Assembly: GCA_016933675.1 (NCBI GenBank)
Contig: JAFGAM010000084.1
Location: forward strand, 1 to 56,408
Direction of reading: 5' to 3'
Length of the DNA stretch: 56,408 nt
From: Candidatus Anaeroferrophillacea bacterium
GTDB lineage: Bacteria > Desulfobacterota > Anaeroferrophillalia > Anaeroferrophillales > Anaeroferrophillaceae
Shown here: positions 42,670 to 52,302 of the stretch, piece after piece
How positions within the stretch are numbered: position 1 is the first letter of the stretch
How the letters are laid out: every line of letters begins with the position of its first letter
The notes under the pieces: model-generated
Databases searched by the model: none
What the model saw: the letters and a program-made list of their open reading frames with translations, nothing else
What the model was told of the DNA's origin: nothing
Translations under genes and position numbers: made by a program

Positions 42670-44505
42670 TCACCGCCGCAGCCCGGCGGTTTTCATCTCC
42701 TCGGCATAGGCCCGGATACCGGCGACAATCCCTTCGGCCAGTTTCTGGCGATAGCTCTTCAGCCGCAGCCTTTTTTCCTCCGTCTGATTGGAAATAAACG
42801 AGGTCTCCACCAGAATGCTGGGCATCTGGGCCCCGATGAGCACGTAGAACGGCGCCTGCTTGACGCCAAGATCCTTGACATCATTGTAGGATCCACCCGC
42901 AACCCGCACGAGATGAGCCTGCACCGCCCGCGCCAGGCGGCTGGATTCGTTGATCTTTGAGTTGCGCATGAGATCGTTCAAAATCAGTTGCAGATCACCG
43001 ATCCTGCGGGTCGAGGTGGCGTTCTCCTTGGCCGCCAGCTCCATCGCTTCCTGGTCCGTCGCCAGATTGAGGAAATAGGTTTCGATGCCCCGGGCCCTGC
43101 GGTTGCGGCTGGCGTTGGCGTGGATGGAAACGAACAGGTCGGCCTTGCGGGTATTGGCGATCACGGTGCGTTCCTCCAGGGGAATAAAGCAGTCGGTATC
43201 CCGGGTCAGCTCGACCCGGCAACCCATCTCCAGCTCCAGCAGGGCCTTCACCCGCCGGCAGATATCGAGCACCACCTCCTTCTCGTAGAGGCCGGCGGCG
43301 CCCACCGCCCCCGGATCCTTGCCGCCGTGGCCGGGATCGAGGACGATGGTGCCGATACCGAGACCAAGCTGCTGAGCCAGGGTCGGGGGCACCGCGGTCA
43401 CCGCCGGCGGCTCCGCCACCGGTGACGAACCGTTTTTGCCCGAATCCGCCGCCGGCGGCGCGGCCGCGGCGCCGATGACATCGACCACCACCCGGGGAGG
43501 GTTGCCGAGACTGAAGATCTTGAAATCCTCCACATCATCGACATGCAGCACCGTGCGCACCGTGCGCTTGTCGTACTGGGCCACCTTGACAAGACGGAGG
43601 ATCCCGTCGTGGATGGGGATCGAGCGGCTCGTACCGCTGATGAAGGCACGGTCCAGGTCGATGTAGATCGACTTCATGCGTTCCCGGTCGTGTTCGTCCT
43701 TCAGCACCCCCTTGCGAAAGGTGACATCATCGTCAAGGTCGATGACCACCCGGGTGTAGGTCGGCGACGACCAGTAGCGAATGTTGTCCACCCGGGCGAG
43801 CCCGGTGAGGGAACCTTGGCGACGTACGCCGCCGGCGGAATAGGCCGGCTTCGCACCGCTGCTGCAGGTCGCCGGCGCCATTTGCGGTGTATCCGGCGAA
43901 TCCGCTGTATCCGCTGTATCCGGCGAATCAGCTGTATCCGCTGTATCCGGCGAATCCGGGAAGTTGGCCACCAGCTGCGCCCGGGCCCGGCCGGCCATGT
44001 CGCCGGCGGGATAATCCTGGATGATCCGGCGCCACAAAGCCCGGCCGGCGGCATCACGCCCGAGCCGATGCAACAGCTCGCCCTGCCGGAACAGGGCATC
44101 ATCGGCAAGGTTGCTGGCGGCATAGTCCGTCGCCAACTGTTCGTAAAGCTTCACCGCCGCCTCCAGGTCGGCCGGCCGACCCGAATAGTCGTAGAGCGAA
44201 CGATACAGACGGGCGGCAAGGAACAGGGCATCGTCGGCCCGGCCGCCGGCGGGATCGGCCCGGTGGAGGGTGAGAAACTCGTCGATCAGGTTCGTCCAGT
44301 TGCGCCGCTGGCGCCACTTGCGCGGCGCGGCGCTGAAAGCGTGGTAATGCTTCTTCGCCTCCCGGTAAGCCTGCTCACCGGCATCCGCCGCCCGGGTGGG
44401 GGTACCGGGCGACAGCAGCACGAGGACCAGCAACAGCGCCAGAACGGCACGGCCGCCCCGCGATGTTGCCATGCCGATCGTCGTTTTCCGCTTCCGGTTA
44501 TTCAT
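42670..44505 (-). CDS. N-acetylmuramoyl-L-alanine amidase with AMIN domain
   Basis: A 611-residue periplasmic enzyme that cuts the stem peptide from glycan strands. A signal peptide (residues 1-38) is followed by a TPR-like helical region (45-190), a repetitive SPDTADTAD linker (205-230), an AMIN domain (about 250-365, YWSSPTYTRVVIDLDDDV) and Amidase_3 (395-605). Zinc ligands are in LDPGHGGKDPGAVG, the Glu in YEKEVVLD and SIHANAS; the catalytic Glu is in ILVETSFISN. ATG 44505 gives a clean signal peptide; ATG 44559 overlaps the previous stop. It is the likely target of the EnvC-FtsEX system encoded in the same cluster. Confidence 0.9.
   Translation of the reverse strand: MNNRKRKTTIGMATSRGGRAVLALLLVLVLLSPGTPTRAADAGEQAYREAKKHYHAFSAAPRKWRQRRNWTNLIDEFLTLHRADPAGGRADDALFLAARLYRSLYDYSGRPADLEAAVKLYEQLATDYAASNLADDALFRQGELLHRLGRDAAGRALWRRIIQDYPAGDMAGRARAQLVANFPDSPDTADTADSPDTADTADSPDTPQMAPATCSSGAKPAYSAGGVRRQGSLTGLARVDNIRYWSSPTYTRVVIDLDDDVTFRKGVLKDEHDRERMKSIYIDLDRAFISGTSRSIPIHDGILRLVKVAQYDKRTVRTVLHVDDVEDFKIFSLGNPPRVVVDVIGAAAAPPAADSGKNGSSPVAEPPAVTAVPPTLAQQLGLGIGTIVLDPGHGGKDPGAVGAAGLYEKEVVLDICRRVKALLELEMGCRVELTRDTDCFIPLEERTVIANTRKADLFVSIHANASRNRRARGIETYFLNLATDQEAMELAAKENATSTRRIGDLQLILNDLMRNSKINESSRLARAVQAHLVRVAGGSYNDVKDLGVKQAPFYVLIGAQMPSILVETSFISNQTEEKRLRLKSYRQKLAEGIVAGIRAYAEEMKTAGLRR
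43888..43957. repeat. 27-bp tandem repeat inside the amidase gene
   Basis: Units at 43888-43914 and 43915-43941 differ by one base, and a partial third unit ends at 43957. Being a multiple of three, it encodes in-frame repeats of Ser-Pro-Asp-Thr-Ala-Asp in the linker before the AMIN domain. Confidence 0.85.
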
Positions 44506-44555
44506 TGCGCTACCTGGACCGCCGGCACCGTCAGCCGCGACGCCGCAGCCCGCCG

Positions 44556-45845
44556 TCATTCAGCTGCCGGCAGGAGTTCATTGACCGGAACCACCTCGAC
44601 CCCGGCACGTTCACAAAGCTCCGGCAACCGGGCCAGCGCGGCCACGGTTTCCGGATAGGGATGGCCGATACCAACGGCGGTCCGCCGCAGGCCGGCAATG
44701 GCCAGCAGTTTCTCCAGCTGTGCGGTAATATACTGAGGATCCCTGATATTATCAAGAAACACGTCCCGCTGCAGGGCGGCAACATGCTCCCGGCAGGCGG
44801 TTTCGTAGGCCACGCTGGCCGCCGAGGTGCGGCTGTCGACGAAGAAGTGCGGCCGGGACCGCGCCGCCAGGAAGCGCATCACCAGGGTCATCTTATGCTC
44901 GTCCTCGGTCAGCCGCGAGCCCATGTGGTTGTTGATGCCGGCAATACCGGGGAACGCCTCCAGGGCGGAATCGAGGAGCTGGACGCAGCGGACATCGGTC
45001 ATGTCGACCAGCAGCGCCCCCGGACCGGGATCAATCTCCGGATAGCCATGGGGTTCCATGGGCAGGTGCAGCATGACATAGCGCCGGCGTTCCCGAAGCA
45101 GAGCGGCGGTTTCGACACTGCGGGAGGCAAAGGGAAAGACCGAAAAGGTCAGGGCGGCGGGGATGTCGGCCAGCCGGCGGGCGATATCCACGTTCATACC
45201 CATATCGTCGATGATGATCGCCACCCGCGGCGGGTGCAGGGTATCCTGTCGGCCCCCGTTCGCCCGGGGCGCAAGCCAGTGGAGACGCAGCGTTCCCACC
45301 ACTCGCCCCCCTTCGAGGAAGCTGACCTGAAGTGTCCGGTCGTCATCGAGGTGGGCCGACTGCAACCGCCCGGCCCTGACCCCGGTCCACTCCGCGCCGC
45401 AGGCCGCCAACAGTTCGTCGGCGACGCCGACATCATGGTACCAGCCTTCCCAGCGGGTCAGCAGCCAGCGTTCGCCGCCACCGCCGGAGACCCATTCACT
45501 CAGGGCCTCGACCTGTCCGGGCGGCAACTGCCGGGTGATAACGGCATCGAGTTCCAGCAGGTCGGGAGACGGGCCGTGAAGATCATAGGGTGCGGGTGCC
45601 GGCGGCACATTCGGCGCGGCCACCGCGGAAAACGGTTCAGGCGGCGCAGTTGTCCGGGATTGCGATGTGACCCCGCCGACATCCGACCCCACGATCGGCG
45701 AAGGCGCGACAACCGGCGGCGAATCCACCCGGGACGTGACGGAGGCCCGTTCACGCCGGAGCTGGATACTGAATCCCACCAGCAGCAGGACGACAGCCAG
45801 AATCACGCCGCCGGCAGAAATCCTCACCCACCGCCGTTTTCCCAT
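44556..45845 (-). CDS. Divergent polysaccharide deacetylase family protein (YibQ/DUF610)
   Basis: A 429-residue protein with one N-terminal membrane helix (residues 9-27) and a Pro/Val/Ser-rich linker. Its C-terminal 220 residues form a YibQ-type divergent deacetylase domain: VAIIIDDMGMNVD, ALTFSVFPFASRSVE, YVMLHLPMEP, INNHMGSRLTEDE, FFVDSRTSAASVAYETA and GIGHPYPETV. In many bacteria this gene follows envC and ctp, as here. A role in cell-wall handling is probable; the reaction is unproved. Confidence 0.87.
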   Translation of the reverse strand: MGKRRWVRISAGGVILAVVLLLVGFSIQLRRERASVTSRVDSPPVVAPSPIVGSDVGGVTSQSRTTAPPEPFSAVAAPNVPPAPAPYDLHGPSPDLLELDAVITRQLPPGQVEALSEWVSGGGGERWLLTRWEGWYHDVGVADELLAACGAEWTGVRAGRLQSAHLDDDRTLQVSFLEGGRVVGTLRLHWLAPRANGGRQDTLHPPRVAIIIDDMGMNVDIARRLADIPAALTFSVFPFASRSVETAALLRERRRYVMLHLPMEPHGYPEIDPGPGALLVDMTDVRCVQLLDSALEAFPGIAGINNHMGSRLTEDEHKMTLVMRFLAARSRPHFFVDSRTSAASVAYETACREHVAALQRDVFLDNIRDPQYITAQLEKLLAIAGLRRTAVGIGHPYPETVAALARLPELCERAGVEVVPVNELLPAAE

Positions 45846-46164
45846 CCGCGACTGTACCTCCCGAAACGTAATCGTTATGCCGCCACCGCATCATGAAAGA
45901 TGAGCGGATCGTAGCCCCCGCCTGAACCCGGCACAAAGGATGGCGACATGACCGCCCCGGGTTCCCGCTGCTTCGATTGCGGGGGCGGACGGCGGCACCA
46001 TAAACTGACCGCCGCGGATTGCCGCACCTGTCCGCCCGGGCACGGCACCCACCGGCAGACAGTGCAGCGGAAGGGGCCGTTGCCGGGCCATCATAAAATG
46101 ATGCCATCCGCCTTCCCGGGCTCGGGAGAAACGGATGGCACACGTACCGTACATCAGGCTATCG
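45846..46164. other. Gap inside the cell-wall cluster
   Basis: These 319 bases separate the Ctp protease gene from the YibQ-type gene. One open frame on the plus strand (45948-46187) is discussed among the rejected items. No terminator or clear promoter is visible. Confidence 0.4.
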
Positions 46165-47559
46165 TCAGTTGGACCCGATCCCGCTGAAAACCTGCAAACC
46201 CTGCAGCAGCTCGTGGGCCCGCTGAAACTGGACATCACGGGCCAGCCGGTCCTCTGCTTTCCCGGCCTCTTCACCGTCGGCGGCGGGGGGCGGCACCTCC
46301 CCGGCCGGCGGCGCGGCGTCCGGGGCCGTTTCCGCCGGCAGCGGCGTGGCTGATTCACCGGTGGACTCGGCGCCGCCGTTCTCCAGGTGGCCGCGGAGAT
46401 CCCGCTCCTTCACCCGGTGGAACTCGACCTGATCATCCTCCCGTTTGACCACCAGCCCCTCCTCGACCGTGATGTCCGGAGCGATACCAGTGGCCTGGAT
46501 GGAACGGCCCGAAGGGGTGTAGTACAACGAGGTGGTCAACCGCACCGCGGAACCGTCCTCGAGGGGAATAATGGTCTGCACCGATCCCTTGCCGAAGGTT
46601 TCGGTGCCCATGATCACCGCCCGGCCGTGATCCTGCAGCGCGCCGGCAACGATCTCCGAGGCACTGGCACTGCCGCCGTTGACCAGCACGACAATGGGAT
46701 AGCTCCCTTCGGTACCGTCATCGTGGGCGTAGTACTTGAGATTCTGCTCCTCGTTGCGGCCATCGGTATAGACGATCAGCCCCGACTTAAGGAAGTAGTC
46801 GGAAATCTTTACCGCCTGGTGCAGCAGGCCACCGGGATTGTTACGCAAATCAAGGATCAACCCCCTTACGGGCCCCTCGGCGGCCATTTCGGCGATGCGG
46901 TCGGCCATGTCCTCGGCCGTCCGTTCCTGAAACTGGGTCAGGCGCACGTAGCGGATGCCCTTGTCGAAAACCCGGTTCTTGACGCTCTGGATATGGATGA
47001 TATCACGGGTAACGGTCACGTCCATCAGGCTGGCAAGTCCGCTGCGCATGACGGAAATGGTGATCTCGGTGTCCTTGGGCCCGCGCATCTTGCGCACCGC
47101 CTCCATCAGGGTCATGTCCTTGGTCATCTCGCCGTCGATCTTGATAATCCGATCCCCGGCCTTGATGCCGGCGCGAAAAGCCGGGGTATCCTCGATGGGC
47201 GAGACCACCGTCAACACCCCGTCACGGATGGTAATCTCGATCCCCAGGCCACCGAAGCTGCCCTGGGTTTCCACCTGCATCTCCTTGAACATCTCCGGCG
47301 GCATGAAAGAGGAATGGGGGTCGAGATCGCTCAGCATCCCCTTGATGGAGCCGTAGATCAGCTTTTTGACATCCACCTCCTCCACGTAATGCTGCTGGAC
47401 CAGGGAAAGGGCATCGGTAAAACGCTTGATATACTCGTAGGGCGGATCTTCCTCTTTGGCGACCGAAGCCCCTTCCATGAAGGCATGCATGGCCACCAGC
47501 ACCAGTAACAGGACACCGATCGCCAAAACGAGTGATCTTCCCCGGCTCCGCCTTTCCAT
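46165..47559 (-). CDS. C-terminal processing protease (S41, CtpA/Prc family)
   Basis: A 464-residue periplasmic serine protease. An N-terminal membrane or signal helix (residues 8-26) precedes a PDZ domain (about 80-170, GGLGIEITIRDGVLTVVSPIEDTPA) and the S41 core. The catalytic Ser lies in VNGGSASASEIVAGAL and the Lys in ETFGKGSVQTIIPL. The last 80 residues form a Pro/Ala/Glu-rich tail. ATG 47559 overlaps the envC stop as TGATG, with GGAGG upstream. It should trim envelope or division proteins. Confidence 0.92.
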   Translation of the reverse strand: MERRSRGRSLVLAIGVLLLVLVAMHAFMEGASVAKEEDPPYEYIKRFTDALSLVQQHYVEEVDVKKLIYGSIKGMLSDLDPHSSFMPPEMFKEMQVETQGSFGGLGIEITIRDGVLTVVSPIEDTPAFRAGIKAGDRIIKIDGEMTKDMTLMEAVRKMRGPKDTEITISVMRSGLASLMDVTVTRDIIHIQSVKNRVFDKGIRYVRLTQFQERTAEDMADRIAEMAAEGPVRGLILDLRNNPGGLLHQAVKISDYFLKSGLIVYTDGRNEEQNLKYYAHDDGTEGSYPIVVLVNGGSASASEIVAGALQDHGRAVIMGTETFGKGSVQTIIPLEDGSAVRLTTSLYYTPSGRSIQATGIAPDITVEEGLVVKREDDQVEFHRVKERDLRGHLENGGAESTGESATPLPAETAPDAAPPAGEVPPPAADGEEAGKAEDRLARDVQFQRAHELLQGLQVFSGIGSN

Positions 47560-48860
47560 CAGCCATGTCCTCCGTAAACGTACATGTTCCGCGCCGCCGG
47601 CGGCCCCATGGGCGAAACCCATTCAAGGGGGTCGAGGGGACTGCCATGCCGGCGAATCTCGAAATGCAGCACCGTCCCGGCAAGCGAATCGGTGTCGCCC
47701 ACCAGACCGAGTACCTCGTGCTGTCCCAGTTTCCGATCAACCGCCACCCGCATCTCCTGCAGATGGGCGTAGACCGAATAAAAACCCTCGCCGTGGTCGA
47801 CGATCACCAGGTTGCCGTAACCGCGGAGCCGGTCGGCAAAGATGACGGTACCGGCGAATACCGCCCGCACCTCGGCACCGGCGGGGGCCCGGATATCGAT
47901 CCCCCGGCTTTCGGTGACGGTGTTGAAGCGACGGTCGCGGTGGCGGCCGAAAAAGCGCACCACAGTGCCGTCAGCGGGCATCGGCAGACGCCCCTGATGG
48001 TCCGCCAGTGACCCCGGCGGGGCCGTCGGGGGCACCCGGTGAGCCTCGACGATCCTCTTCAACGCCGCCGCCGCGGCCTCCAGCTCGGCGGCAAGGGATT
48101 GGTAATATTCCTTTCTTTCCCTGATGTTATACAGCAGGCGCTGCTTTTTCGCAACGCTTTCTTTGAGCGCCGCCAGCTGCTCACACTGCCGTTCCCGCAC
48201 CCCGACCAGTTCTCCCCGACGACGGTCGAGGCCGACCATGCTCTCCTCCCGGCGACGCAGCAGGTCGGTATAATCAGCGATTTCTTCACTGTCCGCCTGC
48301 AGGAGAGCCTGCAGATAGGTCAACTGCCGCATCTTTTCGGTCAGGGTCAGCGGCGACGACAGAGCGGCGACAACATGCAGCGGACGCATGAGATAACGTG
48401 CCCGCAATCGGGCGGAAAAGGCCCGGCGCCGACCGGCCAGCCGAGCATCCAGCCGTTCGAGCTCCCCCCGGTTCGCGGCGACGTCAGCCTCCAGAGCGGC
48501 TATTCGTGCCGCCAACCGTTGCGTCTCTGCCGTCAGCTCCCGCTCCCGCCCGGATGCGGCATGCAGCTCGTCCAGCAGGGATCCCTCGCGACGACTGACG
48601 GCATCGACCTCCCCCCGGGTTTCCCGCAGCCGGGTTTCGATATCTTCGAGCTGCTGCTCGGCGGCCGCCCGCGCCGCCGGCAGCCGGACTCCCGGCAGCA
48701 GGTTCACGAACGTCAGCAGCACCGCCGCCAGCAGCACCGCCACACCCCTCGGGCACCGCCCGCCGGCGCCGTCAATGCCGTAACGCGAGCCATTTCGCAC
48801 CACCCTCGCCCCCGAAACAGATACCGAGCGGCGGCAGCGTCCACACCATGCCTCAGGCAC
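47559..48860 (-). CDS. envC: EnvC-like murein hydrolase activator
   Basis: A 433-residue protein with a signal or anchor helix (about 38-60), a long coiled coil (65-280) and a C-terminal LytM domain (310-425). In the LytM part the first zinc His is Ser (SRGID instead of HxGxD), and HLHFE reads VLHFE, so it is probably not an active endopeptidase. That is the hallmark of EnvC, which switches on amidases at the septum. GTG 48860 overlaps the ftsX stop; a later start near the membrane helix is possible. It is encoded directly after ftsE and ftsX. Confidence 0.88.
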   Translation of the reverse strand: MPEAWCGRCRRSVSVSGARVVRNGSRYGIDGAGGRCPRGVAVLLAAVLLTFVNLLPGVRLPAARAAAEQQLEDIETRLRETRGEVDAVSRREGSLLDELHAASGRERELTAETQRLAARIAALEADVAANRGELERLDARLAGRRRAFSARLRARYLMRPLHVVAALSSPLTLTEKMRQLTYLQALLQADSEEIADYTDLLRRREESMVGLDRRRGELVGVRERQCEQLAALKESVAKKQRLLYNIRERKEYYQSLAAELEAAAAALKRIVEAHRVPPTAPPGSLADHQGRLPMPADGTVVRFFGRHRDRRFNTVTESRGIDIRAPAGAEVRAVFAGTVIFADRLRGYGNLVIVDHGEGFYSVYAHLQEMRVAVDRKLGQHEVLGLVGDTDSLAGTVLHFEIRRHGSPLDPLEWVSPMGPPAARNMYVYGGHG

Positions 48861-49755
48861 TTTTCAACCAGCGAAAGGTGATGAGAAATCCGGCCACCCC
48901 GAGCATGATCCCCAGCGCCAGAAACCCTGCGGTCTGTAACGGGGAGAAAAACCGCAACGCCCAGGTACCGGCCAGAAAAGCCAGGTTTTCATGCAGCCAG
49001 CCGGCAAGATAACGGAACAGCCCGTAGAGCGCCGCCAGCGCCAGAACCGCGGCCACCGCGCCCTGGAACATGCCCTCAAGCAGGTAGGGAACCGCGATGT
49101 AGAACTTGGTGGCGCCCACCAGTTCCATGATCCCGATGGCATCCAGACGCGCATAGAACGACAGCTTGATGGTATTGGAAACGATGATCACCGTCACCAT
49201 AAAGAGAAAGCCGGTCACCGCCATGCCGCCGAGGCGCAGAAAGCGCAGCAGGGAGAAAAAATGCGCCAGCCACTGCCGGCTGTAGCGGATCTCGGCGACC
49301 CCGTCCCGGATGCCGAGGATCACCGCCAGATCATCCATCGACGCCGCATCAATCAGCGCATCGGAAAGCTTCAGCTCCAACGATGCCGGCAGGGGATTTT
49401 CCGTCAGCCCCTCCAGCAGGCGGGCCTCGGCTCCCAGGGTCCGGCGAAATCGTTTGAGCGCCTCCTCCTTGTCGGTGTAATGCACCGCCGCCACGCCGTG
49501 CTGCTCGCGGCAGAAGGTTTTGAGTTCCTCCAGCCGCGCCCCGGAGACATCATCGTCGAGATACACGACCATTTCGAGGTCGGCCTGCCAGAGGCTCACC
49601 GACTGCATGACGTTACCGGTCGCCAGCCCGTAGAGACCGAAGAGTACCAGTGAGAAGGTAATAGTGACGATGGAAACGGCATTGATGGCCAGATGCCGGT
49701 GGATGTTCCGCCAGGTGGACCGCACCTGGCAGGAGACATGGCGCAGGAATTTCAT
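48853..49755 (-). CDS. ftsX: Cell division ABC permease FtsX
   Basis: A 300-residue membrane protein. Helix 1 (residues 24-48) is followed by the periplasmic loop that contacts EnvC (about 50-170), then three helices near 175-200, 225-250 and 270-293. The FtsX/MacB core MELVGATKFYIAVPYLLEGMFQG is conserved. With FtsE it forms the transmembrane ATPase that controls EnvC and through it the septal amidases. It overlaps ftsE by four bases. Confidence 0.94.
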   Translation of the reverse strand: MKFLRHVSCQVRSTWRNIHRHLAINAVSIVTITFSLVLFGLYGLATGNVMQSVSLWQADLEMVVYLDDDVSGARLEELKTFCREQHGVAAVHYTDKEEALKRFRRTLGAEARLLEGLTENPLPASLELKLSDALIDAASMDDLAVILGIRDGVAEIRYSRQWLAHFFSLLRFLRLGGMAVTGFLFMVTVIIVSNTIKLSFYARLDAIGIMELVGATKFYIAVPYLLEGMFQGAVAAVLALAALYGLFRYLAGWLHENLAFLAGTWALRFFSPLQTAGFLALGIMLGVAGFLITFRWLKSA

Positions 49756-50420
49756 GCCTCCGGCTCCACCGCAGAAAGGACCCCCTGACTCAGGTGCAGC
49801 ACCCGGCGCCGGAAGGTTTCCAGCAGCAGACGGTTGTGCGTGGCCAGCATCACCGTGGTCCCCTGGGAGTTGACATAGTTAAAGATATTCATGATCTCGG
49901 TGGTGATCTCGAAATCGAGGTTGCCGGTGGGTTCGTCGGCAAGGATGATCCCCGGGTTGTTGACCAGCGCCCGGGCGATGGCCACCCGCTGCTGCTCACC
50001 GCCGGAGAGCTGCGGCGGCAGGCGGTTGTACTGCTGCTCGATACCCACCAGCTGCAGCACCTTCCACACCCGTTTCTTGATCTCGTTGCGGGGCTGGCCG
50101 ATGATCTCCAGCACCAGGGCGACGTTGTCGAACACGGTACGGTACGGAATGAGCTTGAAATCCTGAAACACGACGCCGATGGAGCGGCGCACCCGGGCGA
50201 TCTGCCGGCGGGAAAAACTGGTGATGTTGCGGCCGTTGATGAGCACCTGGCCGGAACGAGGCTTCTCCGCCGCGAACAGCACCCGAAGCAGGGTTGTCTT
50301 GCCGGCGCCGCTGGGCCCGGTGAGAAAGACGAACTCACCGGGGTTCACGGCAAAGGAGACGTCTTTGAGCACCATCACCGTGGGCAGGTAGTTTTTATAG
50401 AGGTGGTAGACCCTGATCAT
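49752..50420 (-). CDS. ftsE: Cell division ATP-binding protein FtsE
   Basis: A 222-residue ABC ATPase. Walker [10 protein letters not shown] is at 35-43, the Q-loop VVFQDFKLI at 83-91, the signature [15 protein letters not shown] at 138-152 and Walker [13 protein letters not shown] at 158-169, followed by the H-loop LATHN. The opening [11 protein letters not shown] is typical. ATG 50420 lies 26 bases inside the end of proS. It drives conformational change in FtsX. Confidence 0.95.
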   Translation of the reverse strand: MIRVYHLYKNYLPTVMVLKDVSFAVNPGEFVFLTGPSGAGKTTLLRVLFAAEKPRSGQVLINGRNITSFSRRQIARVRRSIGVVFQDFKLIPYRTVFDNVALVLEIIGQPRNEIKKRVWKVLQLVGIEQQYNRLPPQLSGGEQQRVAIARALVNNPGIILADEPTGNLDFEITTEIMNIFNYVNSQGTTVMLATHNRLLLETFRRRVLHLSQGVLSAVEPEA

Positions 50421-52140
50421 CGGCCCGCATCCGCTCGACGAACTGCCACAGGGGGGTGAAATCGTCCACCGGCAGCTCGATCGTTTCCCGCGTCCGCCGG
50501 TCGCGGGCCTCGAAGATGCCGCGGCCGTACCCCTTGCGGCCGACGGTGAGCCTGAGCGGCGCGCCGATGAGGTCGGCATCCTTGAATTTGATCCCCGGGC
50601 GCTCGGCGCGGTCGTCCAGCAGGACATCGATACCACGCCGCCGCAGTTCCTCGTAAAGCCGCTCACTGAAGGCCCGCACCTCGTCGTGCTTCTCGTCGAG
50701 ACAAAGCACCGCAACCTTGAAGGGGGCGATGGCCCAGGGCATGATGATACCGTCATCATCGTGGTTCTGTTCGATGGCGGCGGCCACGGTACGGCCGATG
50801 CCGATGCCGTAGCAACCCATCACCAGCGGCCGTTCCTCACCGTCGCGGTCCTGGAAGGTGGCGCCCATGGCTTCACTGTATTTGGTCCCCAGCTTGAAGA
50901 TATGGCCGACCTCGATGCCGCGGACGATTCTGAGCTCTCCACCGCAGCGGGGGCAGGCGTCGCCGGCATGTACCTCGACGATATCGGCGACCACGGAGGG
51001 ACTGAAATCACGGCCGCAAAGCACGTCCCGGAGATGCCGGCCGTCGCGATTGGCGCCGCAGACCGCCGGCCCCTGCACCGGCACCCCGCGGTCGGCAATC
51101 ACCGCCAGGGGGGTATCTACCGGACCGAGGAAACCGCTGCCAGCACCGCAGGCGGCGCGAATCGCCTCGGCCTCCGCCAGCTGCACCCAGGGCACCCCCA
51201 GCCGCGCCTTGAGCTTGGTTTCACTCACCTGGCGATCCCCGGTCACCACCGCCAGCACCAGCCCGCGGTCGCTCTCATAGACCATGCTTTTGAGCGCCGC
51301 CACCGGCTCGATCCCGAAGAAGGCGCAGACATCTTCGATGGAGCGGCAGCCGGGGGTTTCGACTTCCGCCAATGCCGGAACCGCTGCCGCCCCGGCGGAC
51401 TCCGGTTCCGTGCCGCAAGCACCCGCCCGTTCGGCCTTTTCGATATTGGCGGCGTAATCGCAGGCGGTACAGGTGGCCACCGCATCTTCGCCGGACGAGG
51501 CGAGCACGACGAATTCGTGGGAGAAACTGCCGCCGATGGCGCCGGAATCGGCCTCCACGGCGCGGAAGTCGAGGCCGCAGCGGCGGAAGATGCGGGAATA
51601 GGCGTCGCGCATGGCGGCATAGCTCGCCTCGGCACCGGGATCGTCGGCATCGAAGCTGTAGGCGTCCTTCATGACGAACTCACGGCCGCGCATGAGACCG
51701 AAGCGGGGGCGGATCTCGTCGCGGAACTTGGTCTGCACCTGATAGAGGTTCAGGGGTAACTGGCGGTAGGATCGCACCTCGTGGCGCACCAGGTCGGTGA
51801 TCACCTCCTCGTGGGTCGGACCGAGGCAGAATTCACGACCATGACGGTCTTTCAGCCGCAGCAGCTCACGGCCGTACCGTTCCCAACGGCCGCTCTCCTG
51901 CCACAGCTCCGCCGGCTGCACCCCCGGCAGCAGCAGCTCCTGGGCGCCGGCGCGGTCCATCTCCGCGCGCACGATACGCTCGACGTTCTGCACCGCCTTG
52001 AGTCCCAGCGGCAGGTAGCTGTAGATCCCGGCGGCAAGTTTGCGGATCATGCCGGCGCGCAGCATCAGGCGGTGGCTGATGACCTCGGCCTCGGCCGGAT
52101 CCTCCTTGAGTGTGGGAAGGTAAAAACGGGAAAAGCGCAT
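50395..52140 (-). CDS. proS: Prolyl-tRNA synthetase (bacterial type with editing insertion)
   Basis: A 581-residue class II synthetase. The catalytic core is split by a YbaK-like editing domain (about 235-390, IEDVCAFFGIEPVAALKSMVYE). Motif 1 is near LPLGLKAVQNVERIVRAEM, motif 2 in YQVQTKFRDEIRPRFGLMRGREF and motif 3 in GIGIGRTVAAAIEQ. The C-terminal anticodon-binding domain covers 475-575. ATG 52140 is the natural start. It is the first gene of a unit reading into ftsE. Confidence 0.95.
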   Translation of the reverse strand: MRFSRFYLPTLKEDPAEAEVISHRLMLRAGMIRKLAAGIYSYLPLGLKAVQNVERIVRAEMDRAGAQELLLPGVQPAELWQESGRWERYGRELLRLKDRHGREFCLGPTHEEVITDLVRHEVRSYRQLPLNLYQVQTKFRDEIRPRFGLMRGREFVMKDAYSFDADDPGAEASYAAMRDAYSRIFRRCGLDFRAVEADSGAIGGSFSHEFVVLASSGEDAVATCTACDYAANIEKAERAGACGTEPESAGAAAVPALAEVETPGCRSIEDVCAFFGIEPVAALKSMVYESDRGLVLAVVTGDRQVSETKLKARLGVPWVQLAEAEAIRAACGAGSGFLGPVDTPLAVIADRGVPVQGPAVCGANRDGRHLRDVLCGRDFSPSVVADIVEVHAGDACPRCGGELRIVRGIEVGHIFKLGTKYSEAMGATFQDRDGEERPLVMGCYGIGIGRTVAAAIEQNHDDDGIIMPWAIAPFKVAVLCLDEKHDEVRAFSERLYEELRRRGIDVLLDDRAERPGIKFKDADLIGAPLRLTVGRKGYGRGIFEARDRRTRETIELPVDDFTPLWQFVERMRADDQGLPPL

Positions 52141-52176
52141 GTAAAACTCCGATTTCCGGTTACGGAAAAAACAATA

Positions 52177-52205
52177 TCCTTATGCAAGTGCCGCCGGGTT
52201 GTCAA
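52177..52205 (-). promoter_or_regulatory. Candidate sigma70 promoter of proS
   Basis: The minus strand carries a perfect -35 box TTGACA (52205-52200). After 17 bases it shows TAAGGA, a poor -10 box, with TATT just beyond. It lies about 40 bases before the proS start. Confidence 0.35.
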
Positions 52206-52237
52206 GGATGAAAAAACGACTTCGTAACAACTCCAGC

Positions 52238-52273
52238 AAAAAACCCTCCGGCCCGCAGGCCGGAGGGTTTTTT
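52238..52273 (-). terminator. Intrinsic terminator of cooS
   Basis: A GC-rich stem CCCTCCGGCC/GGCCGGAGGG with loop CGCA is flanked by six A on one side and six T on the other. It lies 30 bases after the cooS stop and would work in both directions. Confidence 0.92.
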
Positions 52274-52302
52274 CAATGGTACGGCGGTACGGCAGCGCAA
52301 TA

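Noticed and set aside
45948-46187. A 79-residue plus-strand frame with Cys-rich CFDCGGG…CRTCPPG and an AAGGATG-like ribosome site.
   Set aside because: It overlaps the end of the Ctp protease gene, shows no recognisable family beyond four Cys, and runs against every neighbouring gene. It could be real, but the evidence is too thin to annotate.
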